A stretch of DNA of 9,809 nucleotides. Source: an uncultured Neomegalonema sp. (lineage in GTDB: Bacteria > Pseudomonadota > Alphaproteobacteria > Rhodobacterales > Rhodobacteraceae). The notes beneath the pieces were generated by a model, which made no database searches, was not told where the DNA came from, and worked only from the letters and a program-made list of their open reading frames with translations. The translations under genes were made by a program, and so were the position numbers. Location: NCBI GenBank assembly GCA_937958345.1, contig CALGNW010000320.1, positions 1-9,809 on the forward strand. Direction: 5' to 3'. Each line of letters starts with the position of its first letter. Position 1 is the first letter of the stretch. This document shows positions 1 through 6,172 of this stretch, in pieces.

Positions 1-2
1 TC

Positions 3-617
3 GCCAAGATTGCGCCGATGGTGTCCGAACCGATGCTGGGCGAAATCCGGCTGCAATGGTGGCGCGAGGCGTTGGAGCAGATTTACGGCGACGGCCCCGT
101 GCGCGCGCATGAGGTGACGACGCCGCTGGCCCGTGCGGTGAACGAGGCGGACCTGCCCCGTGCGCCGTTTGATGCGTTGATCGATGCGCGGGCGGGCGAC
201 CTTGATCCGGCCTTTCCGGCCAATGAGGCGGCGCTGCACGGGTATATCTCGGCGACGGCGGGCGGTCTGACCGCGCTGGCGGCGAAGGCGTTGACGCCTG
301 AGTTGGGCGCCGACGGTATGGCGGCGGCGGCGGATGCCGGTTTCGGGATTGGCGCGGCGCGGTATCTGATGGCGATGCCACAGCTTGTCGCGGCGGGGCG
401 CAAGCCTTTGCCGATGGAGCTGGTCGACGGGTTGGCGGCAGAGGGCCGTGCGCGATTGGCGCGGGCGCGGGCCGCTCGGGGGGCTGTGCCGAAAGCGGCG
501 GCTCCGGCGTTGCTGGAGGCGGCGGCGGCGGCGCATAATCTGTCTGCCCCGATAGCGCGATCCGATTTTCGGAAACGGATTTCGACGCTGTGGCGCGGTG
601 CGCTCGGGCGCTGGTAG
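3..617 (+). CDS. Squalene/phytoene synthase family protein, 5'-truncated by window edge
   Basis: The reading frame is open to the left edge, so only the last 204 residues are visible and the true start lies outside. The stretch MLGEIRLQWWREAL near the visible N-terminus, followed by a small-residue-rich helical segment (GYISATAGGLTALAAKAL), is typical of the alphaproteobacterial SQS/PSY-fold group (COG1562, which includes the mitochondrial complex I assembly factor NDUFAF6). True phytoene and squalene synthases carry a second Asp-rich DxxxD motif for Mg-diphosphate binding. At the equivalent place here the sequence reads AADAGFGIGAARYLMAMP, which does not fit that motif. A catalytic prenyl-coupling role is therefore doubtful and an NDUFAF6-like role is possible. 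The stop codon is one base from the stop of the convergent methyltransferase gene. Family membership is fairly sure; function is not. Confidence 0.8.
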   Translation, partial: AKIAPMVSEPMLGEIRLQWWREALEQIYGDGPVRAHEVTTPLARAVNEADLPRAPFDALIDARAGDLDPAFPANEAALHGYISATAGGLTALAAKALTPELGADGMAAAADAGFGIGAARYLMAMPQLVAAGRKPLPMELVDGLAAEGRARLARARAARGAVPKAAAPALLEAAAAAHNLSAPIARSDFRKRISTLWRGALGRW

Positions 618-618
618 G

Positions 619-1239
619 TTAGCGTTTTCTGAGAACGTAGACCCATGCGTTCAGGTCTTTGGCCGGCATGTGATCGCCGTATTCGCGGTGGAGCAGGTCG
701 GCAAAACCGGCATCGAGCAGCATGTGAATCCGGCCCTCGTAACCGCCATCCGAGATTGCGTGATCGTTGAGCGAAAACACGAACAGACCGGCGGGGCGCA
801 GCATGGCCATGGCGTTGTCGAGCGCCTCGGGCGGGGCGTGGGCGGGATTGAGAACACCCGCCGCGTTGATCGCGTCATAGCTTTCCGCACGCTCTTCGTC
901 GGGCCGGGTCAGGTCAGCCTGCCAAAGCGCGCGGTAGATGTTTTTGCCGCGCGCCTGCGCCAGCATCTCTTCGGAATAATCCGTGCCGTCCAGGGTTAGA
1001 AAGCCTTGGGTTTTCAGTGCCAGACCGCTCAACCCGCTGCCGCAACCGATGTCGAGCACCGGGGCGGTTTTGTCAGCGCCTGCGGCATCCAACGCTCCGG
1101 CACAGCGACCGGGAGTGACGTAGCCGCCCTGTTCCATTGCCGCCTCGTAAGCCTGAGCGAATTTGGCATAGTGGGCGGCGGTCTCGTCCAGCGATGTGTA
1201 GTGATAGATGTCGTCAAAAAACTCTTCGGGGTTCGGCAT
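619..1239 (-). CDS. Class I SAM-dependent methyltransferase
   Basis: A 206-residue protein with a Rossmann-type methyltransferase fold. Motif I is VLDIGCGSG at residues 61-69, the acidic ribose-binding motif II is in LDGTDYSEEML (about 83-93), and the region around ADLTRPDEERAESYDAINAAGVL (split by position 120) corresponds to motifs III-IV. The family methylates small molecules or proteins, but the acceptor cannot be read from this sequence. The N-terminal FDDIYHYTSLDETAAHYAKF segment resembles Williams-Beuren-syndrome-region-like methyltransferases, though this is weak. The start is well supported: AGGAGG at 1245-1250 lies 5 nt upstream of ATG on the minus strand. It follows trmFO by 41 bp on the same strand, so co-transcription is likely. 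A compact hairpin lies directly upstream of the ribosome binding site. Confidence 0.9.
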   Translation of the reverse strand: MPNPEEFFDDIYHYTSLDETAAHYAKFAQAYEAAMEQGGYVTPGRCAGALDAAGADKTAPVLDIGCGSGLSGLALKTQGFLTLDGTDYSEEMLAQARGKNIYRALWQADLTRPDEERAESYDAINAAGVLNPAHAPPEALDNAMAMLRPAGLFVFSLNDHAISDGGYEGRIHMLLDAGFADLLHREYGDHMPAKDLNAWVYVLRKR

Positions 1240-1250
1240 GGTCTCCTCCT

Positions 1251-1275
1251 GCCCCTATCCTTGCGGATGCGGGGC
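1251..1275 (-). promoter_or_regulatory. Hairpin directly upstream of the methyltransferase RBS
   Basis: Arms GCCCC (1251-1255) and GGGGC (1271-1275) pair, then after a small internal loop ATCC (1257-1260) pairs with GGAT (1265-1268) around a TTGC tetraloop. On the minus-strand transcript it sits between the trmFO stop and the AGGAGG ribosome binding site. There is no U-run, so it is not a standard terminator. It could mark an mRNA processing or stability boundary in the trmFO-methyltransferase unit. The structure is read from the sequence; any role is inferred. Confidence 0.4.
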
Positions 1276-1280
1276 CGGAG

Positions 1281-2642
1281 TCAAGCGGCGGCGGCCATCC
1301 CGAGCCATTCGGCCCATGAGGCTTTCGCACGATCCGTATAGGCGCGGGCGCGGTCTTTTTTGCCCTTCCGGCCCTTGCGGATTTCGTCGGTCAAAGGCGG
1401 GAACAGGCCGAAATTGGCGTTCATCGGTTGAAAGGTCGCGGCGTCCGCGCCCTGTGTGATGTGGTTGAGCAGCGCGCCGTGCGAGGTGTCGACGGGCGGG
1501 ATCACCGGCACGCCGCCCTGCATATCGGCGGCGGCAAAGCGGCCCGCAAGCAGGCCCATTGCGGCGGATTCGACATACCCCTCGACCCCCGTGATCTGTC
1601 CGGCAAAGCGCATGCGCGGATCGGCCTTGAGGCGCATCGAGGCGTCTAGCAGCGTCGGGCTGTTGAGAAATGTGTTGCGGTGGATGCCGCCGAGGCGTGC
1701 GAACTCGGCATTTTCCAGACCAGGGATTGTGCGGAGGACTTCGATCTGCGCACCGTGCTTCATTTTGGTCTGAAAGCCGACGAGGTTGAGCAGCGTGCCG
1801 AGGGCGTTTTCCTGCCGGAGTTGCACGATGGCGTGGGCTTTGACGGTCGGATTGTGCGGATTTGTCAGGCCGACAGGCTTCATCGGACCCCAGCGCAGGG
1901 TCTCGCGCCCGCGCTCGGCCATGACTTCGATGGGCAGGCATCCCTCGAAATAGGGCGTGTCTTTTTCCCAGTCTTTGAATTCGGTTTTCGGGGCCTCGAT
2001 CAGGGCGGTGATGAACGCCTCGTACTGGTCCGCGTCCATCGGGCAGTTGAGATAGGCCTTTTGGTCGGCCTCGGTCTCGCCCTTGTCATAGCGGGACTGG
2101 AACCATGCTTTGCTGAGATCGACGCTGTCGGCGTGGATGATCGGGGCGATGGCGTCGAAAAATGCGAGGCTTTCTGAGCCGGTCAACTCGCTGATGGCTT
2201 GCGCCAGCGGTTCGGAGGTCAGCGGGCCGGTGGCGACGATGACATTTTCCCAGTCTGCAGGGGGCAGGCCGTCGATTTCCTCGCGTTCAATGGTGACGAG
2301 GGGTTCCGCCTCCAATGCGGCGGTGACGGCGGCGGAGAACTCGTCGCGGTCAAGAGCCAGCGCGCCGCCAGCGGGCAGGGCGGTTTTATCGGCCATGCCA
2401 ATGATCAATGATCCGGCGCGGCGCATTTCTTCGTGCAGCAACCCGACGGCATTGGTCTCATGGTCATCCGAGCGGAACGAGTTTGAGCAGACCAGTTCAG
2501 CGAGGCCGTCGGTCTGGTGTGCATGGGTTTCGCGGACAGGGCGCATTTCGTGCAGCACCACGGGAATGCCAGCGCGCGAAGCCTGCCAAGCCGCTTCGCA
2601 ACCTGCCATGCCGCCGCCGATGATGTGGATGGGTTTTGTCAT
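1281..2642 (-). CDS. trmFO: TrmFO, folate/FAD-dependent tRNA (m5U54) methyltransferase
   Basis: A 453-residue full-length TrmFO (formerly Gid). The enzyme takes a methylene group from 5,10-methylene-tetrahydrofolate and, with FADH2, makes 5-methyluridine at position 54 of the tRNA T-loop; it acts in the cytoplasm. The N-terminus has the FAD dinucleotide-binding motif IHIIGGGMAGCEAAWQ (residues 5-20). The conserved cysteine motif LVCSNSFRSDD holds Cys52, and the second conserved cysteine is Cys235 in YFEGCLPIEVMAERG. Other family signatures are RWGPMKPVGLTNP (250-262), LVGFQTKMKHGAQ, and near the C-terminus ITGVEGYVESAAMGLLAGR and NANFGLFPPL. No strong Shine-Dalgarno is visible before the ATG at 2642, but the start matches the family N-terminus. 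The upstream region is shared with the divergent toxin-antitoxin promoter. The methyltransferase gene follows 41 bp downstream. Confidence 0.97.
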   Translation of the reverse strand: MTKPIHIIGGGMAGCEAAWQASRAGIPVVLHEMRPVRETHAHQTDGLAELVCSNSFRSDDHETNAVGLLHEEMRRAGSLIIGMADKTALPAGGALALDRDEFSAAVTAALEAEPLVTIEREEIDGLPPADWENVIVATGPLTSEPLAQAISELTGSESLAFFDAIAPIIHADSVDLSKAWFQSRYDKGETEADQKAYLNCPMDADQYEAFITALIEAPKTEFKDWEKDTPYFEGCLPIEVMAERGRETLRWGPMKPVGLTNPHNPTVKAHAIVQLRQENALGTLLNLVGFQTKMKHGAQIEVLRTIPGLENAEFARLGGIHRNTFLNSPTLLDASMRLKADPRMRFAGQITGVEGYVESAAMGLLAGRFAAADMQGGVPVIPPVDTSHGALLNHITQGADAATFQPMNANFGLFPPLTDEIRKGRKGKKDRARAYTDRAKASWAEWLGMAAAA

Positions 2643-2671
2643 GGCGTGGGCAATACCGTAAATCGCTGTGG

Positions 2672-2708
2672 TTGCGTAGTCCTTAAAATATAGCTATATT
2701 ATAGCCAT
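2672..2708. promoter_or_regulatory. Divergent promoter/operator between trmFO and the toxin-antitoxin operon
   Basis: On the plus strand, TTGCGT (2672-2677) and TATATT (2695-2700) are separated by 17 bp and form a reasonable sigma70-type promoter for the antitoxin gene. A perfect 14-bp palindrome, AATATAGCTATATT (2687-2700), covers its -10. Overlapping it are two near-identical 9-mers spaced one helical turn apart, TATAGCTAT (2689-2697) and TATAGCCAT (2700-2708), which look like repeated operator sites. On the minus strand, 2698-2703 reads as a perfect TATAAT box that could serve trmFO, but no good -35 lies at the right distance. Phd/YefM antitoxins usually repress their own operon through such palindromes, so this is the probable autoregulatory operator. 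Repeats and hexamers are seen directly; binding is inferred. Confidence 0.6.
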
Positions 2709-2727
2709 AATTTGCGAAAGGACTGTT

Positions 2728-2955
2728 ATGCATGTTCCTGTAAACGAGGCGAAAACAACACTTTCGAAGTTGATCGAAGCTGTTGAGCGCGGTGATCGGG
2801 TCGTTGTTACCCGCCACAATACACCCGTGGTCGAGTTGGTTCCGGTGCGCCCCTCCGGTGTGCGGCTGGGTAGCCTTGCGCATCTGGGTGCGGTTCCGGA
2901 TGCATTTCTTGCCCCGATGACGGAAGATGAATTGCGGGAATGGGACGCGATTTGA
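2728..2955 (+). CDS. Phd/YefM-family type II antitoxin
   Basis: A 75-residue protein with the classic Phd/YefM N-terminal core: VNEAKTTLSKLIEAVERG (residues 5-22), then the strands of DRVVVTRHNTPVVELVPV (23-40). This domain dimerises and binds operator DNA. The C-terminal part (about 45-75, ending MTEDELREWDAI) is acidic and should form the helix that wraps and blocks the toxin. AAAGGA at 2717-2722 is 5 nt before the ATG and supports the start. It overlaps the toxin gene by 16 bp, the usual antitoxin-first arrangement. It is likely autoregulated through the palindrome at 2687-2700. The specific subfamily name cannot be fixed by eye. Confidence 0.93.
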   Translation: MHVPVNEAKTTLSKLIEAVERGDRVVVTRHNTPVVELVPVRPSGVRLGSLAHLGAVPDAFLAPMTEDELREWDAI

Positions 2956-3344
2956 AAACGGTTCTTCTCGATACGAATGCTTGGACGATGGCTCTGACAC
3001 TGGATCAAAGGCTGTCGCCAAACGCCCGGAAAGCACTCGAAAAGGCCGAGGGGATTTTCGTGAGCGCCATTTCACTGTACGAGATCGGACAAAAAGTGCG
3101 TCTTGGCAAATGGCCTGAAATGGAGAGTCTGGCGCGTGATCTCGTGGAGATTGCGACGACGGACAATTATACGCTGCTCGCCGTGACACCGCAGATCAGC
3201 CTTGATGCTTCCCTGCTTGATTGGGAGCATCGCGATCCTTTCGACCGATTTATTGCAGCGACAGCGATGGCGGAAGGCGTGCCGCTGGTTTCAAGCGATA
3301 TGGCATTTGATGCGCTGGATGATGTGACGCGCATCTGGGATTAG
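2940..3344 (+). CDS. PIN-domain (VapC-like) ribonuclease toxin
   Basis: A 134-residue PIN-domain protein, of normal length for a VapC-type toxin. The acidic metal-binding residues are in place: Asp11 in VLLDTNAW, Glu48 in SAISLYEIGQK, Asp99/Asp102 in HRDPFDRFIAATA, and Asp120 in LVSSD. Such toxins are Mg-dependent endoribonucleases that cut tRNA or rRNA and stop growth when the labile antitoxin is lost. The ATG at 2940 overlaps the antitoxin end by 16 bp. A TTG at 2952 (giving a start at LKTVLLDTN) is an alternative that would overlap the antitoxin stop by 4 bp. No residue is obviously missing, so the toxin looks intact. The RNA target cannot be inferred. Confidence 0.93.
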   Translation: MGRDLKTVLLDTNAWTMALTLDQRLSPNARKALEKAEGIFVSAISLYEIGQKVRLGKWPEMESLARDLVEIATTDNYTLLAVTPQISLDASLLDWEHRDPFDRFIAATAMAEGVPLVSSDMAFDALDDVTRIWD

Positions 3345-3434
3345 CCGGAAGTGCAACGACCTGAACGGGGATGATTTCGACCGCGAAGGCGGCCACGCCC
3401 TGAACAGGCGTGACCATTTGATCAGTCCATCGCC
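3345..3434. other. Convergent intergenic spacer with a weak hairpin
   Basis: This 90-bp gap separates the ends of the toxin gene (+) and dctM (-). It holds the inverted repeat CACGCC (3394-3399) / GGCGTG (3407-3412) with a 7-nt loop. Neither strand has a T-run after the stem, so it is at best a weak bidirectional terminator. No gene is visible. Confidence 0.3.
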
Positions 3435-6083
3435 CTAGAAGTTCAGCGAAATGTCGCGGTGGCCGGAGCTGCATGATGCGACATAGAGCGCCTGTTCCCT
3501 CGGCAGTTTTTCCTGTCCGCGCAAAGTGATCGTGTTGGCAATCGCGTCGCGATAGGTGATCAGTTCCGGCAACAGATCGGTTTCCGCTTTTGCCCGCCAG
3601 TCAAGGTCGCTGAGATAGGCTGTTTGCGCCTCGGCAATCAGCTCGGCGGCCTTTTCAGGTTCAGGCTTGCGAACGCGCAGGGCGCGGCGGGCCTTGGAGA
3701 GCAGGCTTTTGACTTCTTTTGTTCCGGCGACGTCACCGGCGGCGCGTTCCACTTCCTTGGCGATTTCTTCGCGCTCTTCGGGAGTGGCCGCGTTTAGCTT
3801 GGCCTGTAACCCGGCAAGGATCGGTCCGAATTCTTCAAGTGCCTGCCGGTCCTCGATAATCTCGATCGTCTCGAACAGCGGCTCGTAAACATTGTCGGAG
3901 TTCCGCCGAAATTTGTTTCGCGCGTCAGCCTCGGCGACGGTGAGCTTGTGGAAGGTCTCGTACTGGCCCTCCCATTCTTCGGGGATCGACGCTTCGAGTT
4001 CTTCGCGCTCGGCGATCAGCTCGCCGAGGTGCTTTTCGGCGTTTTCTTTTGCGTCGCTGCCGTCTTCGGCGCGGCGGGCAAAGGTTTCGAGTTCTTCCGC
4101 TTCATGGGTGATGGCGAGGATCTTAGCCTCGATTGCACGCACACTTCGGTGCAGCGGGCGGTAATCGGGGCTTTTGCTTTCGACCTCGGCGGCTGTCGTG
4201 TTGATCGTGTCCATCAGCGCGAAGGACTGCGACGCATTTTCGACGCTGTCACCCAGTTCTTGGCCCAGCTTTTTCGGCAGATAACTGACATCGGCTTTGG
4301 CCATCCGCTCGATGGCGGATTTAATTTGATCGCCGTCTGATGCGAATTGCTCGGAGACGTAATCCTCCATGCAGTATTGCAGGGCCGGATTGCGCGGTGG
4401 CGGTGCGCTTTCCGCCGTCAGCGACAGGCGCTTGGGCAGGTAGTTTACCAGCGACGGATACAGGCCGACGATGCCCAATGCGATTAACTGGAGACAGATA
4501 AACGCGATGACGCCCTTGTAGATTTGCGTGGTCTTCACGCTCGGCGGGGCGACCCCGCGCAGGTAAAACAGCGCAAAGCCGAAGGGCGGTGTCAGGAAGG
4601 ATGTCTGGATGTTCAGGCCGATCATCACACCCAGCCAGACGGCGGTGATGTTTGCGCTGGGATCGGCCAGCAGGATCGGCGCAACAATCGGCACGACCAC
4701 CACGGCAATCTCGATAAAGTCCAGAAAGAAGCCGAGGATGAAAATAACGATCATCACGATGACGAACTTTGCCCAGAAGCCGCCGGGCAACGCCTCGAGA
4801 TAGCCCTTCACCAGCTCTTCTCCGCCGAAGGCGCGGAAGGCCGAGGTCAGCATCGCCGCACCCAGCAGGATGATGAACACAAGCGAGGTGGTTTTTGCGG
4901 TGTCGATCATCACACCGCGCAGGGTGTCGTCGATGCGATAGGTGCGAAAGCCGCTCCAGACAATCGACAGGACCATGCCGCCCACACCGATCAGAGCCAG
5001 CATGACGCCGAACTCGTCGTCGGGCGTATCGATACCCTTGATGTTGGTGTCATAGTTCGACACGGCATAGGCAATCAGGCTGAGCGAGAGGATCGCGATA
5101 ATCGCGGGGATAAACGCGCTGCGCCCTTCCTTCAGGCGATAACCGGCCATGATCATTGCGCCGATTGCACCGATTGCACCGGCCTGATTAACGGTGGCGA
5201 TCCCGCCGATGATCGACCCCAGAACAAGGATGATCAGAGCCAGAGGCGGAACCAGCGTGAGCAGAACCCGACCGTAGAACGCGCTGTCGTATTCGCCCTC
5301 GTAATGAACAGCGGGCGCGTATTGCGGGCGCAGGAAGGCGAAGAGCAGAATGAACAGCATGTAGATGCCGACCAGCAGCAGGCCGGGCACGAGCGCGCCC
5401 ATGAACATGTCACCGGCAGAGGTGGAGAGCACGCCGTATTCGGTCGGCATTTGCAGCTCGCCCGTTGCGGCCTTGTAGAGCGAGGTGCGGGCGCTGCCCG
5501 CCTGATCGACCGCGCTGGCGAGTTGGTCGGCAAGAATGATGAGGACAATCGAAGGCGGGATAATCTGGCCCAGCGTCCCCGACGCGCAGATCGTGCCGCT
5601 GGCGAGGGCGGGCGAGTACCCGCGCTGCAACATTGCGGGCAGTGAAATCAGACCCATGGCAACAACGGTTGCGCCGACGATGCCCGTGGTCGCCGCAAGC
5701 AGCGCCCCGACAAACACGACCGAAATTCCCAGGCCGCCGGGGATCGGGCCGAACAGCTGGGCCATCGTGACCAGCAGATCCTCGGCGATTTTCGAGCGTT
5801 GCAGCATCACGCCCATGAAGATGAACAACGGAATGGCGATTAGCGTGTCGCGCTCGACCTCCCAGTAAATTCCCCTGAAGTTGGTCACTCCGGCTGTCAG
5901 CCAGTTTACCGCGCCGCCCTGTGCAAAATAGGCATCCGGATCACCCGCGAAGAAGTGACCGCAGACCGCCGCGAGGACGATGGTGATGATTGCGGAGCCG
6001 GGCAATGCGAAGGCAACCGGATAACCCGAGCCGAGTGCAAAGGCCATCAGGCCGACGAGGAGGAGGAGAAAATAAAGTTCCAT
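3435..6083 (-). CDS. dctM: TRAP transporter large permease (DctM) with enlarged core and C-terminal soluble domain
   Basis: An 882-residue DctM-family protein, the ion-coupled channel subunit of a tripartite ATP-independent periplasmic transporter in the inner membrane. Family motifs include IPLFIFMGVMLQRSKIAEDLL (84-104), GLGISVVFVGALLAATTGIVGATV in the 117-140 region, SGTICASGTLGQIIPPSIVLI (162-182), ATVNQAGAIGAIGA (296-309), FFLDFIEIAVVVVPIVAPIL (452-471) and LNIQTSFLTPPFGFALFYLRG (490-510). Typical DctM proteins are about 425-430 residues. Here the membrane core extends to about residue 550, with an enlarged loop at about 188-226 and an insertion at about 313-392 that seems to add two helices. 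Residues about 556-882 are hydrophilic, rich in Glu, Lys, Arg and Ala, and look largely alpha-helical or coiled-coil (for example HEAEELETFARRAED and EEREEIAKEVERAAGD); I recognise no family there. The ATG has only a distant GGAAG upstream, 89 nt after the dctQ stop. TRAP core assignment is secure; the role of the tail is unknown. Confidence 0.95.
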   Translation of the reverse strand: MELYFLLLLVGLMAFALGSGYPVAFALPGSAIITIVLAAVCGHFFAGDPDAYFAQGGAVNWLTAGVTNFRGIYWEVERDTLIAIPLFIFMGVMLQRSKIAEDLLVTMAQLFGPIPGGLGISVVFVGALLAATTGIVGATVVAMGLISLPAMLQRGYSPALASGTICASGTLGQIIPPSIVLIILADQLASAVDQAGSARTSLYKAATGELQMPTEYGVLSTSAGDMFMGALVPGLLLVGIYMLFILLFAFLRPQYAPAVHYEGEYDSAFYGRVLLTLVPPLALIILVLGSIIGGIATVNQAGAIGAIGAMIMAGYRLKEGRSAFIPAIIAILSLSLIAYAVSNYDTNIKGIDTPDDEFGVMLALIGVGGMVLSIVWSGFRTYRIDDTLRGVMIDTAKTTSLVFIILLGAAMLTSAFRAFGGEELVKGYLEALPGGFWAKFVIVMIVIFILGFFLDFIEIAVVVVPIVAPILLADPSANITAVWLGVMIGLNIQTSFLTPPFGFALFYLRGVAPPSVKTTQIYKGVIAFICLQLIALGIVGLYPSLVNYLPKRLSLTAESAPPPRNPALQYCMEDYVSEQFASDGDQIKSAIERMAKADVSYLPKKLGQELGDSVENASQSFALMDTINTTAAEVESKSPDYRPLHRSVRAIEAKILAITHEAEELETFARRAEDGSDAKENAEKHLGELIAEREELEASIPEEWEGQYETFHKLTVAEADARNKFRRNSDNVYEPLFETIEIIEDRQALEEFGPILAGLQAKLNAATPEEREEIAKEVERAAGDVAGTKEVKSLLSKARRALRVRKPEPEKAAELIAEAQTAYLSDLDWRAKAETDLLPELITYRDAIANTITLRGQEKLPREQALYVASCSSGHRDISLNF

Positions 6084-6117
6084 GCGCGCGGTGCTTCCAT
6101 TGAAACAGAGGGCAGAG

Positions 6118-6148
6118 GGCTTTCAGTCGGCGGGCCGGTCCGAAAGCC
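6118..6148 (-). promoter_or_regulatory. Hairpin in the dctQ-dctM intercistronic gap
   Basis: Arms GGCTTTC (6118-6124) and GAAAGCC (6142-6148) are a perfect 7-bp inverted repeat, with possible inner pairing CGG (6128-6130) / CCG (6135-6137). It lies in the 89-nt gap between dctQ and dctM. There is no U-run. It could modulate RNA stability or dctM translation, which has a poor ribosome binding site. The role is inferred. Confidence 0.35.
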
Positions 6149-6172
6149 GGGGAGAGGCGTTATGACCGTGGG

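Noticed and set aside
83..646. A minus-strand frame opposite the squalene/phytoene synthase-like gene
   Set aside because: The product is low-complexity Ala/Arg/Ser, antisense to a recognised family, and overlaps the methyltransferase end.
1255..1941. A 228-codon minus-strand frame overlapping trmFO
   Set aside because: It is a frame shadow inside the clearly conserved TrmFO, rich in Arg, Pro and His, and with no family signature.
3394..3412. Intrinsic terminator between the toxin gene and dctM
   Set aside because: The stem is only 6 bp and no T-run follows on either strand, so it is listed only as a weak hairpin in the spacer.
4524..5645. A 373-codon plus-strand open frame opposite dctM
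   Set aside because: It lies wholly antisense to the DctM membrane core. Its product is His/Gln/Asp/Arg-rich with no domain, which is what the complement of hydrophobic codons in high-GC DNA gives.
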